Of a stretch of DNA of 48,166 nt, positions 1-7,657 are shown in pieces. The position numbers were made by a program, and so were the translations under genes. The DNA is from an uncultured Balneola sp. (GTDB lineage Bacteria; Bacteroidota; Rhodothermia; Balneolales; Balneolaceae). Location: NCBI GenBank assembly GCA_913058495.1, contig CAJXQC010000022.1:1-48166 (forward strand). The letters run 5' to 3'. The stretch's first letter is position 1. The number at the start of each line of letters is the position of its first letter. Under the pieces are notes generated by a model. The model saw only the letters and a list, made by a program, of their open reading frames with translations. It had not been told where the DNA came from and made no database searches.

Positions 1-96
1 ATCAGCCTGAGTGTAATGATTGCTCCTTCGGAGCCGTCGATTTCATTACGTTCTTAGCTCGCCAATAATTCTAAAGGTCGGTGTAGTTGGAAGCTT
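1..96 (-). repeat. Dispersed repeat, left inverted copy
   Basis: These 96 bases are the reverse complement of bases 48011-48105, with about five differences including a one-base indel. The element holds a small perfect hairpin (GCTCC at 22-26, loop TTC, GGAGC at 30-34) inside a longer imperfect palindrome. The repeat starts at base 1, so it is probably cut by the window edge. The indel puts the two copies in different reading frames, so conserved coding is unlikely. Confidence 0.85.
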
Positions 97-154
97 ATTC
101 TGAAATCTTAGGAATTATCTAACATCTAAAGGGATGCCCCTCTAAATATAAAAA

Positions 155-481
155 CTACTTATGGTTCTCCGGGTCCAAAAACCTCAAGGTTTCCCAGCGG
201 TACATACCTGAATTGTGTCCATCAGCCCAGGTTATCTGAATAGCATGATTCCCAACCTGTTGAATATCTTTAATATCAATTTTGGAAGGATTTTCAACAA
301 AGAACATCTTAGGTTCAAATTCATTCATATGTGCATGTCCTCCTCTACACATAACACACGGACAGTTTTTTCTAAGCCCAAAAAGTGGGTAAATTGATTT
401 TACTCCATCCGACCATTCTATTTCCAGAACTTGATCATTGTTGCTAACTTCTATACCCGTAGGTTGAACTGAATTTTCCAT
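155..481 (-). CDS. DUF971 domain protein (GBBH-like N-terminal domain)
   Basis: A protein of about 108 residues made almost entirely of the small domain found at the N-terminus of gamma-butyrobetaine hydroxylases and as free-standing DUF971 proteins. Visible features are the IEWSDG start of the fold, the Cys-rich stretch CPCVMCRGGH that in this family can bind a metal, and a closing ITWADGHNSGMYRWETLR segment. Function of stand-alone members is not settled; links to iron-sulfur or Mrp-type proteins are known for some. I chose the ATG at 479-481; a TTG two codons upstream (487) is also in frame. Its start codon lies only 15 bases from that of the divergent gene at 497, so any promoter must lie inside the neighbouring coding region. 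Confidence 0.85.
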   Translation of the reverse strand: MENSVQPTGIEVSNNDQVLEIEWSDGVKSIYPLFGLRKNCPCVMCRGGHAHMNEFEPKMFFVENPSKIDIKDIQQVGNHAIQITWADGHNSGMYRWETLRFLDPENHK

Positions 482-496
482 ACTCAAAATTAAGAA

Positions 497-1183
497 ATGA
501 TCTGGACTATTATTTCAGGAGTTTTAGTTTTATTCGTAAGTATCTGGCTAGGTAATAGACGATTTATCAAGCTCGAACAAATAACATTACGCCGCTTTCT
601 TTTTGCCGGTATTATAGGAATGGTATTGTTTCTGGTACTGAGATATCTAAATAGCTTAGGATATTTTCCTCAGCCTGTCGGTGCAGCCTTCATGACCAAT
701 TGTTATTCTTCGTTCTCGGGATTCTTTCTTGGCGCTGCTTATGCTCAGTATAAAATGAAAAAGGATCTTGGTGATATAGAGTATGTGAACACTGCTTTTA
801 TTTCTGATCTTCTTCCAAATCTTCTAGCACTAACCATTATAATCCTTGGAATTGCACGGACTTCTATCTTCAGTGAACTCCCCATCTCTCCAATTCGAAT
901 GTCATCCGGAATTTCATTGATCGCTGTTGGGATTTATGCGATCACTCTGAAAGTGACACCTGAACTTCGAAAAAAAGGTTTTGTAATACTGGACAGAGAA
1001 ATTCCCTGGAAAGATCTAATTTCGTACAACTGGCATCAGGAGCAAGTAATTGAGCTCGAGTTTAAATACAAAGATCAGATTCGGATCCATCGAAGCGTGG
1101 TTGCTCCTGAAGATGAAAAAGAAGTTGAAAAATTACTGTCTAAAAAAATGATCGAAAAGATGGAGAAAGAAGCTGATAGCTGA
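497..1183 (+). CDS. Hypothetical multi-pass membrane protein
   Basis: I do not recognise a named family with confidence. The first ~155 residues hold about five hydrophobic segments (roughly 2-18, 32-52, 62-84, 105-123 and 131-152). They are followed by a soluble C-terminal part of about 70 residues that contains a REIPWKDLISYNWHQEQ stretch and alternating beta-type residues. That tail resembles small PH-like or DUF5673-type domains found behind membrane segments, but this is only an impression. It ends in charged helix. The stop codon TGA lies inside the (AGCTGAT)8 tandem repeat, so the last residues EADS are encoded by repeat units, which suggests the original C-terminus was trimmed or extended when the repeat arose. 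Confidence 0.7.
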   Translation: MIWTIISGVLVLFVSIWLGNRRFIKLEQITLRRFLFAGIIGMVLFLVLRYLNSLGYFPQPVGAAFMTNCYSSFSGFFLGAAYAQYKMKKDLGDIEYVNTAFISDLLPNLLALTIIILGIARTSIFSELPISPIRMSSGISLIAVGIYAITLKVTPELRKKGFVILDREIPWKDLISYNWHQEQVIELEFKYKDQIRIHRSVVAPEDEKEVEKLLSKKMIEKMEKEADS

Positions 1184-1226
1184 TAGCTGATAGCTGATAG
1201 CTGATAGCTGATAGCTGATAGCTGAT
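1171..1226 (+). repeat. Perfect heptanucleotide tandem repeat (AGCTGAT)8
   Basis: Eight perfect head-to-tail copies of a 7-base unit run from within the last codons of the upstream membrane protein gene into the intergenic spacer. Because 7 is not a multiple of 3 and the unit contains TGA and, at junctions, TAG, every forward frame meets a stop within 21 bases. A two-unit relic of the same unit covers the stop codon of the helicase gene at 6489-6501. Confidence 0.97.
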
Positions 1227-1269
1227 AAAAAATAACTAAATTACATCAAAACAAACTAAACGTAAGAAC

Positions 1270-1758
1270 ATGGCCTCATTCGATATTGTAAATGAAGTAA
1301 ACACTCAGGAAGTAGATAACGCGATCAATAATACGCTGAAAGAAATTGCAACACGCTACGATTTCAGAGGGCTACACACTGAAGTAACTTTTCACAGCAA
1401 AGAAAACAGAATCCATCTTGTAGCAGCAGAGAGCATGAAAATGAAAGCCGTTCAGGAAATGTTAATCAAGAATTTCATTAAAAGAGGCGTCGATTCTAAA
1501 GTGCTGGATTTCGGAACTGAGGAAGGAACATCGCAAGGTCATTTAAAGATGGATGTAACTCTGAAAGAAGGAATTGATAGAGAAACAGCAAAAAAGATCG
1601 TTAAAGAGATCAAAGATTTGAAGATGAAAGTACAACCTCAGATTCAGGACGATCAGGTTCGTGTAAACGGCAAGAAGATCGACGATCTGCAAGCGGTTAT
1701 CCAACATCTGAAAAGCAAAGACATGGGCGTACCACTTCAGTTTACGAATATGAAGTAA
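1270..1758 (+). CDS. yajQ: YajQ family nucleotide-binding protein
   Basis: The whole 162-residue protein matches the YajQ/UPF0234 family in length and sequence: MASFDIVNEVNTQEVDNAIN at the start, ATRYDFRG, KMKAVQEMLIKNFIKRG, and the closing IQHLKSKDMGVPLQFTNMK. YajQ proteins are cytosolic, have two duplicated ferredoxin-like domains and bind nucleotides; in Xanthomonas a member binds cyclic di-GMP and acts with a transcription factor. Whether this protein binds c-di-GMP cannot be told from sequence. It is a single gene, preceded by the heptanucleotide repeat and followed by a convergent hairpin shared with the next gene. Confidence 0.95.
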   Translation: MASFDIVNEVNTQEVDNAINNTLKEIATRYDFRGLHTEVTFHSKENRIHLVAAESMKMKAVQEMLIKNFIKRGVDSKVLDFGTEEGTSQGHLKMDVTLKEGIDRETAKKIVKEIKDLKMKVQPQIQDDQVRVNGKKIDDLQAVIQHLKSKDMGVPLQFTNMK

Positions 1759-1761
1759 GGA

Positions 1762-1836
1762 AATTCAAAATTAAAAATGAAAGATTAAAGATTACCCAAG
1801 TTCTTAATCTTTCATTTTGAATCTTTAATCTTTAAT
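1762..1836. terminator. Bidirectional terminator-like hairpin with 7-bp periodicity
   Basis: Between the convergent yajQ and CoA-binding genes there is a perfect 15-bp stem (1774-1788 pairing with 1804-1818, arms AAAATGAAAGATTAA and its complement) with a 15-base loop. The flanks continue the pattern in heptamers (AATCTTT-like units to the right, GATTAAA-like units to the left), so this hairpin belongs to the 7-bp-periodic family seen elsewhere in the window. It is AT-only in the stem, so termination strength is uncertain. Confidence 0.7.
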
Positions 1837-2257
1837 TCATTCTCTCCAACTCCACCATAATACACTTATTCTTGACGTACGGAATTTGCGATTCTTCAGC
1901 TTTCTGCTCAGCTTCATCTGAAGAAACATCTAATTGAGTCCACACTACGGGATTTTGTCCGGTTTTCTTGTTCCATTCCAGAACTTCTTCAACCACTCCT
2001 GCCGTATGTTCATTAGCTCTGAAGATGTCAACAATGTCTATAGTAGTCTCAGTCGGGATATCGTTCAAAGCATCGTAACACTTTTCTCCCAGAATTTCAT
2101 TTTCTGCAGGATTGACAGGAATTATCGTATAACCTCTCTCCTTCAGAAACTTGGCAATGTAATTGCTAGTTCTATGTTCACTGGCTGAACATCCAACGAT
2201 TGCAATAGTTTTGGATTCATTTAAAACTTCATTGATATCAGGCGTGTTCAGTGACAT
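1832..2257 (-). CDS. CoA-binding domain protein (YccU-like)
   Basis: A 141-residue Rossmann-fold protein of the CoA_binding_2/YccU family. The nucleotide loop is TIAIVGCSASEHRTS near residue 17, followed by the typical YIAKFLKERGYTIIPVNP strand-helix-strand and later TTIDIVDIFR and VVWTQLDV segments. Family members bind CoA or acyl-CoA and are related to the CoA-binding part of succinyl-CoA synthetase, but the physiological role of stand-alone members is unknown. Length is normal for the family. It is convergent with yajQ, and the last codons run into the heptamer-type hairpin. Confidence 0.9.
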   Translation of the reverse strand: MSLNTPDINEVLNESKTIAIVGCSASEHRTSNYIAKFLKERGYTIIPVNPAENEILGEKCYDALNDIPTETTIDIVDIFRANEHTAGVVEEVLEWNKKTGQNPVVWTQLDVSSDEAEQKAEESQIPYVKNKCIMVELERMN

Positions 2258-2349
2258 GGGCTAAGATTTTGGATTTCAAATACTATGTGTTCGATTCCTT
2301 ATCTTTAAGCTCTTAATAATTATTATAATTCCAAAAGAAAGAAAATATT

Positions 2350-2778
2350 TTGTCAACTATTAAAGACGGTAGCACCGTAAAAGTTCATTATACAGGTCAA
2401 CTAAAAGACGGATCTGTATTTGATTCATCCATCCAGAAAGATCCACTAGAATTCACAATGGGACAAGGACAATTGATCCCGGGTTTTGAGAAAGCAATTG
2501 AAGGTTTAGGCGTTGGTGATAAAACAACTGCTGAAATTCCTGCTGCTGAAGCTTATGGAGAGCCAAATCCACAAATGGTTGTGGAAGTAGAAAAAGCTCA
2601 GCTTCCTGAAGACCTTGAGCCTGAAGTTGGTGTTCAACTTCAATTGAACCAACCAGACGGACAAGCAATTCCGGTTCAGATCACTGCTGTAAACGAAGAA
2701 AAAGTTACACTTGATGCTAACCACCCACTTGCAGGACAAGATCTTACCTTCGAAATCGAAGTAGTAGAGATCGCATAA
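2350..2778 (+). CDS. FKBP-type peptidyl-prolyl cis-trans isomerase (SlyD-like)
   Basis: A 142-residue cytosolic FKBP. The FKBP core is seen as VKVHYTGQLKDGSVFDSS and the MGQGQLIPGFEKAIEGLGVGD block. The insert-in-flap domain (residues ~70-120, AYGEPNPQMVVEVEKAQLP to VTLDANHPLAGQDLTFEIEV) marks the SlyD-like two-domain chaperone type. There is no His-rich metal-binding tail, unlike E. coli SlyD. The role is proline isomerisation and holdase activity on folding proteins. The start codon is TTG (2350); the protein sequence begins exactly where family members do, so no better start exists. A strong intrinsic terminator follows 10 bases after the stop. Confidence 0.93.
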   Translation: MSTIKDGSTVKVHYTGQLKDGSVFDSSIQKDPLEFTMGQGQLIPGFEKAIEGLGVGDKTTAEIPAAEAYGEPNPQMVVEVEKAQLPEDLEPEVGVQLQLNQPDGQAIPVQITAVNEEKVTLDANHPLAGQDLTFEIEVVEIA

Positions 2779-2788
2779 TTTCACTCTC

Positions 2789-2822
2789 AAAAAGGCTGTG
2801 AAATAAACTCACAGCCTTTTTT
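2789..2822 (+). terminator. Intrinsic terminator of the FKBP gene
   Basis: A stem GGCTGTGA (2794-2801) pairs with TCACAGCC (2809-2816) around a 7-base loop. An A-tract precedes it and a T6 tract follows, so the hairpin extends to AAAAAGGCTGTGA on the left and TCACAGCCTTTTTT on the right. The A/T flanks make it usable in both directions, but the gene next to it is on the plus strand. Confidence 0.92.
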
Positions 2823-2838
2823 ATATCTTATAATTACT

Positions 2839-3981
2839 ATGGCTGACTTTTCTCAAAAATCTACTATTTCTATAACCTGTCCAAAATTGATGACTCCCTA
2901 TCTTCGGAAAGAAGTTGAAGATCTTGGTTTCAAAGTAGATCACGAACGTCTTGCAGGACTAGAAATCACTGGCTCTTTAAATGATTGCATGAAATTGAAT
3001 CTGTGTTTAGGTACGGCTCACAGAGTTCATTTTTTACTGAAGAAATTTGAAGCTCATAATGCAGATCAACTTCATGAGAAATTAGTAAGTATTCCGTGGG
3101 AAGAATACATCGATCGAAGTGGATATGTGAGTGTCACCTCGTTCATTAAAAACAAAACCATCGACAATACCCAGTTTGCTCAATTGAAAGTTAAAGATGC
3201 TATTGTTGATAGAATCAGACAAGAAACAGGTGCAAGACCTGATTCCGGTTCTGATTTGAATCAAACTGTAGTTTTTCTGTTCTGGAAAAATGAAGAAGCC
3301 ATGGTTTATCTTGATACATCAGGTGAGTCTATTTCACGTCGTGGGTACAGGGTTCAAAATCATACAGCCCCCATGCAGGAAACTTTGGCTGCGACCATTG
3401 TTCAGGCAAGTAAATGGGAACCGGGGCAACATTTTGTAAATCCGATGTGTGGTAGTGGAACTATTGCTATTGAAGCAGCTCTTAAAGCTCTTAATAAACC
3501 CGCAGGACTCCTTCGTCCTAATTACGGCATCAAACATATACTTGGCTTTGATGTGGGCGAATGGAATAGTTTACGTACTGATCTGAAATATCAGGGGAAT
3601 AAAGATTTTGAAGGACGGATTCTTGCTACCGATCATGACCGAAGAGCCATTCAAGCTGCTCAGAAAAATGCAAAGACTGCCGGAGTTGATCACTTAATAG
3701 AATTTAAAGTTTGTGATTTCAGGGAGACAGAAATTCCCTACGGAGATGGAGTTGTGGTCATGAACCCTCCTTACGGAGAGCGCATTGGTCACGATCAGCA
3801 ATTAGAAAGTTTATACACCGCCATTGGTGATTTCTTCAAACAAGACTGCAGTGGGAAATGGGGCTATGTCTTCACCGGAAATTTTGATCTTGCCAAGAAA
3901 GTAGGGTTAAGAACCAATCAAAGAATTGAGCTCTTCAATTCTACCATTGAGTGTAGATTATTGGAATATGAGTTGTATTGA
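2839..3981 (+). CDS. THUMP domain class I SAM-dependent RNA methyltransferase
   Basis: A 380-residue protein with the layout of the RlmL N-terminal half (YcbY/Trm14 family). An N-terminal ferredoxin-like/THUMP RNA-binding region (~1-155) is followed by a Rossmann methyltransferase domain with FVNPMCGSGTIAIEAAL (SAM motif I, ~residues 199-215), LATDHDRRAIQAAQKN and the catalytic NPPYGERIG (N-P-P-Y motif IV, ~310). Family members methylate guanine N2 in 23S rRNA (G2445 in E. coli); target identity here is inferred. The RlmK half found fused in E. coli is absent, as is usual outside gammaproteobacteria. It follows the FKBP terminator, so it is probably transcribed separately. Confidence 0.9.
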   Translation: MADFSQKSTISITCPKLMTPYLRKEVEDLGFKVDHERLAGLEITGSLNDCMKLNLCLGTAHRVHFLLKKFEAHNADQLHEKLVSIPWEEYIDRSGYVSVTSFIKNKTIDNTQFAQLKVKDAIVDRIRQETGARPDSGSDLNQTVVFLFWKNEEAMVYLDTSGESISRRGYRVQNHTAPMQETLAATIVQASKWEPGQHFVNPMCGSGTIAIEAALKALNKPAGLLRPNYGIKHILGFDVGEWNSLRTDLKYQGNKDFEGRILATDHDRRAIQAAQKNAKTAGVDHLIEFKVCDFRETEIPYGDGVVVMNPPYGERIGHDQQLESLYTAIGDFFKQDCSGKWGYVFTGNFDLAKKVGLRTNQRIELFNSTIECRLLEYELY

Positions 3982-4135
3982 TGAATTAGAGCATCTGTTC
4001 GAATCTTAGAGAAGACTTTGATTATCTATGCATGAGAACAGGACTCTTAAATAATTTCAAAATCATTGCCTTATTATGCAGTTCATCATGATAAAATTTT
4101 TGTAAATTTATCTTAGAAATACTCCTGATCTTTAA

Positions 4136-5062
4136 ATGCATATAGCTTCTAAATACATTCAAGCCATTAAGAACGGCGAAGTAGTTGCCTTCCCAACTGA
4201 AACGGTCTACGGGCTTGGTGCAGATGCATGGAATTCTGAAGCGATCGCTAAAGTTTTTGCAACCAAAGGGCGTCCTTCTGATAATCCATTGATCGTGCAT
4301 ATTTCAGACTTTGATCAGGTAAATGATTTTGCATCCGAAATAACCGAAGCTGCTCAACTCCTCATTGAAGAATTCTGGCCTGGCCCTTTAACGCTTGTTT
4401 TTAAAAAGAAATCTGAGGTCTTAGATATAGTAACATCAGGATTAACTACAGTCGCTATCCGCATGCCCTCCAATGAAATAGCTTTGGGTTTTATTTCTAA
4501 AACATGTCCGCTAGTTGCTCCCAGTGCGAATAAATCAGGCGCCCCCAGCCCTACCAAAGCAAGTCATATTAAAGCTGATTTCGGTTCCTCTGTTCTAGTT
4601 ATAGATGGAGGTTCTACTCAGGTTGGTCTTGAATCTACTGTACTTGATATTTCCGGAGATCAACCAATGATATTGCGCCCCGGTGTTATCGGAAAAGATC
4701 AACTGGAAAAAGTCTTGAACCAAAGAGTTCTTATTGATGATAAGAGTTCTGAAAAGCCTAAAAGTCCCGGGCAAAAATATTCACATTACAAGCCCAAAGC
4801 CGATGTAAAATGGCTGGGTTCCGAAGATGAATTTGAGGATACCTCTTCCCTGTTCTTGCTTTTGAATACAGAGATCAAGCAGCAAAACATCATAAATTAT
4901 AGTCAAGACTTTGAAAAATTAGCTCGTGAATTATACGATAGATTTCGTCAGGCTGATATTGATGGCTATCAAAAAGTAATCATAGAACCCTTTGATGAGC
5001 GTTATTCTTCTTCTGTTATTCCCGCATTACTGAACAGAATTAAAAAGGCTACTTCCATTTAA
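4136..5062 (+). CDS. tsaC: L-threonylcarbamoyladenylate synthase (Sua5/TsaC type)
   Basis: A 308-residue enzyme that makes threonylcarbamoyl-AMP from threonine, bicarbonate and ATP for the t6A modification at position 37 of ANN-reading tRNAs. The YrdC fold is clear: VAFPTETVYGLGADA (residues ~16-30), KGRPSDNPLIVHI, VAIRMPSN, and APSANKSGAPSPT. After the linker KSPGQKYSHYKPKA the protein has the ~100-residue C-terminal Sua5 domain, so it is the long Sua5/YwlC form rather than the single-domain TsaC. It stands alone, with 154 bases of spacer upstream and 160 downstream in which I see nothing convincing. Confidence 0.93.
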   Translation: MHIASKYIQAIKNGEVVAFPTETVYGLGADAWNSEAIAKVFATKGRPSDNPLIVHISDFDQVNDFASEITEAAQLLIEEFWPGPLTLVFKKKSEVLDIVTSGLTTVAIRMPSNEIALGFISKTCPLVAPSANKSGAPSPTKASHIKADFGSSVLVIDGGSTQVGLESTVLDISGDQPMILRPGVIGKDQLEKVLNQRVLIDDKSSEKPKSPGQKYSHYKPKADVKWLGSEDEFEDTSSLFLLLNTEIKQQNIINYSQDFEKLARELYDRFRQADIDGYQKVIIEPFDERYSSSVIPALLNRIKKATSI

Positions 5063-5222
5063 TGAATAGCATTTACCGATTTAATTAACCGTATATTACT
5101 CGGACTAAAGTAGTGTATGGGAATAGGGTTGCTAAGGCACATGTATGCTATCTACAATTTAAATTGAGAATTTTTTCTGAGCTCTATCTTCAACTTTCTC
5201 CCCTTCTTTCTTACATATACAT

Positions 5223-6494
5223 ATGAAATTCCGCGATCTTCAAATTATTGAACCTATACAAAAGGCTCTTAAAGAACAGGGCTATGATCAGCCTACACCA
5301 ATTCAGGAACAATCTATACCAATTTTACTTGACGGAAAAGACCTTCTGGGTTGCGCACAAACCGGAACCGGTAAAACAGCTGCTTTCGCAATTCCGATTC
5401 TTCAACATTTATCCGATTCTCTTGAACCTGATAATCCCAGGCGCTCAATAAGATCTCTGGTGATCACTCCAACGAGAGAATTAGCGATTCAAATTGCTGA
5501 CAGTTTTACTACATACGGACAATATACTGACATCAAAAATACCGTTATTTATGGAGGAGTTAAGCAGCAAAAGCAAGTTAAACGGCTTAAAGCAGGTGTT
5601 GACATACTTGTAGCCACTCCCGGAAGATTGCTAGATCTTATGAATCAGGGATTTGTGTCACTAAAGGATGTAGAGTATTTTGTATTGGATGAAGCCGATC
5701 AAATGCTGGATATGGGATTTATTCACGATATCAAGAAAGTAATTGCACAATTACCCAAAAAGCGACAATCGCTGTTCTTTTCTGCAACCATGCCTCCTGC
5801 TATTGTCAGCCTTTCTAAATCCATTCTTGGAAACCCGGAAAGAGTGACCATAACTCCTGAAAAAGCAACCGCAGAAAAAGTAGAACAACATCTTTTTTAT
5901 GTCAGCAATGGAAATAAGATCAAATTGCTGATCAATCTTCTTCAAACAGATCTAATAACTTCTTCTATTGTCTTCTCCAGAACCAAGCATGGAGCGAATA
6001 AGATCGTGAAACAGCTATTAAATGCTGAAATTAGTGCAGAGGCTATTCATGGGAATAAGTCTCAACCTGCCCGACAAAGAGCATTGAGTAACTTTAAAGA
6101 TGGAACTACAAGAATCTTAGTAGCTACGGATATTGCTGCTCGTGGAATTGATGTAGATGATGTCTCTCATGTTATAAACTATCATCTTCCAAATATTCCT
6201 GAAACTTATGTTCATCGCATAGGAAGAACAGGTAGAGCCAATGCCAGTGGAATAGCTCTCTCTTTCTGTGCTGTTGATGAACGACCGTTTTTACGAGATA
6301 TTGAGAAATTAATTAATCAACAAATTGAAGTAATTTCTGAACATCCTTATCCTGATGACTCAGAGGAACCGGCTAAACCTGCATCAAAAGGATCTAACAG
6401 AAGCAGATCAAAGAGCAACGGTAGTAGAAATTCTAGAAGGAAAAACACTAATAGCCGAAATAACCGTAACTCAAGATCACGAAATAGAAGCTGA
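5223..6494 (+). CDS. DEAD-box RNA helicase, RhlE-like
   Basis: A 423-residue ATP-dependent RNA helicase. The motifs run in order: F and Q motif (QPTPIQEQSIP), Walker A AQTGTGKTAAF (~residues 43-53), PTRELAIQ, TPGRLLDL, DEAD in VLDEADQMLDMGF, SAT in FFSATMP, ARGIDVDDVSHVINY and HRIGRTGRA. The core ends at about residue 370; the rest is a basic Ser/Arg/Asn-rich tail that probably contacts RNA non-specifically. No DbpA or CsdA-type RNA-binding domain is present, which fits RhlE. The stop codon is embedded in a two-unit AGCTGAT repeat. YwbE follows after 20 bases and is probably in the same unit. Confidence 0.92.
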   Translation: MKFRDLQIIEPIQKALKEQGYDQPTPIQEQSIPILLDGKDLLGCAQTGTGKTAAFAIPILQHLSDSLEPDNPRRSIRSLVITPTRELAIQIADSFTTYGQYTDIKNTVIYGGVKQQKQVKRLKAGVDILVATPGRLLDLMNQGFVSLKDVEYFVLDEADQMLDMGFIHDIKKVIAQLPKKRQSLFFSATMPPAIVSLSKSILGNPERVTITPEKATAEKVEQHLFYVSNGNKIKLLINLLQTDLITSSIVFSRTKHGANKIVKQLLNAEISAEAIHGNKSQPARQRALSNFKDGTTRILVATDIAARGIDVDDVSHVINYHLPNIPETYVHRIGRTGRANASGIALSFCAVDERPFLRDIEKLINQQIEVISEHPYPDDSEEPAKPASKGSNRSRSKSNGSRNSRRKNTNSRNNRNSRSRNRS

Positions 6495-6514
6495 TAGCTG
6501 AAGACTAAAAAATT

Positions 6515-6709
6515 ATGGACGGAACTCAAAGAAAAGACATTCAAGTAGGTAGCTCAGTCGAAGTAGTTCAGAAACACCACCAACGAAGTGGAGAACTAAC
6601 ATCAGGAGTGGTAAAACGATTGCTTACCAAATCCCCTTCTCATCCACATGGCATTAAAGTGATGCTGGAATCCGGAATTGTGGGTAGAGTTAAGAAGGTG
6701 AATAGCTAA
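6515..6709 (+). CDS. ywbE: YwbE family protein
   Basis: A 64-residue protein that matches the YwbE/DUF2196 family over its full length (RKDIQVGSSVEVVQKHHQRS, LTSGVVKRLLTKSPSHPHGI, LESGIVGRVKKV). The family is small, basic and beta-rich, similar to KOW/SH3-like nucleic-acid binders; its function is not established. It lies 20 bases behind the RhlE-like helicase on the same strand, and this pairing suggests an RNA-related role. Confidence 0.92.
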   Translation: MDGTQRKDIQVGSSVEVVQKHHQRSGELTSGVVKRLLTKSPSHPHGIKVMLESGIVGRVKKVNS

Positions 6710-6908
6710 AATAGAGGCGTTTTAATCTTTTAAAGTTAATCGGAATAAATTTCAAATTCTATTAGACCAAAAAACTTGAAGAAAAAAATCTAGACTTACA
6801 TAAGTGCGATTTTAAATGCAAATGGTTCAAGTTTTATTATTTTAGGATTCTGTTTTCAAATGATATTAGATACTTAAACCCATGAACTCATTAAAATTTT
6901 GAAGTGAA

Positions 6909-7652
6909 ATGGCTAAATTGACTATATGTAAGGACTGTGGTGAAACAATTAGTAAAAAAGCTAAGTCTTGCCCTAAATGTGGAGCACCAAATAAAAACAC
7001 GTCAGGTTGTTCAAAAATTCTGTTAACAATTATACTTTTATTGACCGTCCCTCCTCTAATATTAATTGTTACAGTAAGCTTATCTAACAATGATTCTGGG
7101 TTTACATCCATAGAGGTTTTTAATAAACAGCAATTGAATGTAAGAAATGGTGCTGGAGTTGATTTTAAAGTTATAGGGGTTTTAGATCCAGGTACTTTAG
7201 TTTCTGTAAAAGGTAACACATCTAACGGATGGTATAATATTCGCGTAGATGGTGGTTTTTGGGAAGACTCATACGAGGGTTGGGTAAATAAAAAATACGT
7301 TTACTCTAAATCAGAATTTAATATATGGAAAGCAGATTACGATAAACGCATTTCTGTTGAAAAGGCTATTGCCAATAAAAACGCATGGAAAACCAGCGAT
7401 AATAAATCTATGGCTTATCTAATGTGTGAAGATTGGGTTAAAAATAGACTAAAGTCTCCCTCTTCTGCAGAATTTCCAGGAGTATTTGACGGTAAGCTAG
7501 AGAACATCATTCAGACTAATCAAAGATACTCTATTAGGTCTTATGTAGATTCACAAAACTCATTTGGAGCTATGCTTAGAACCAACTTTCATTGTGTTAC
7601 AACTCAAACCTCAGAGGGTAACTGGGAGTTAAATAGATTGGAAATAGAATAA
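6909..7652 (+). CDS. Zinc-ribbon / transmembrane / SH3b protein
   Basis: A 247-residue orphan. The N-terminus is a zinc ribbon with two CxxC pairs (ICKDCGETISKKAKSCPKCG). A hydrophobic helix spans ~38-59. An extracytoplasmic bacterial SH3 domain follows (~68-135: LNVRNGAGVDFKVIGVLDPG, SNGWYNIRV, GWVNKKYV). The last ~85 residues contain CEDWVKNRLKSPSSAEFP, a motif seen in many phage and mobile-element proteins of unknown function. The topology would put the zinc ribbon in the cytoplasm and the SH3b outside. It is visibly more AT-rich than its neighbours and separated from ywbE by 199 AT-rich bases, which suggests acquisition. Its stop lies 5 bases from that of the convergent peptidase gene. 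Confidence 0.8.
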   Translation: MAKLTICKDCGETISKKAKSCPKCGAPNKNTSGCSKILLTIILLLTVPPLILIVTVSLSNNDSGFTSIEVFNKQQLNVRNGAGVDFKVIGVLDPGTLVSVKGNTSNGWYNIRVDGGFWEDSYEGWVNKKYVYSKSEFNIWKADYDKRISVEKAIANKNAWKTSDNKSMAYLMCEDWVKNRLKSPSSAEFPGVFDGKLENIIQTNQRYSIRSYVDSQNSFGAMLRTNFHCVTTQTSEGNWELNRLEIE

Positions 7653-7657
7653 GACTG

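Noticed and set aside
3982-4135. TTCGAATC-like string suggesting a tRNA T-arm
   Set aside because: No acceptor, D or anticodon stems can be built around it.
6764-6840. AAAACTTGAA/TTCAAGTTTT inverted repeat behind ywbE
   Set aside because: Arms are about 50 bases apart in AT-rich DNA; no compact hairpin with T tract.
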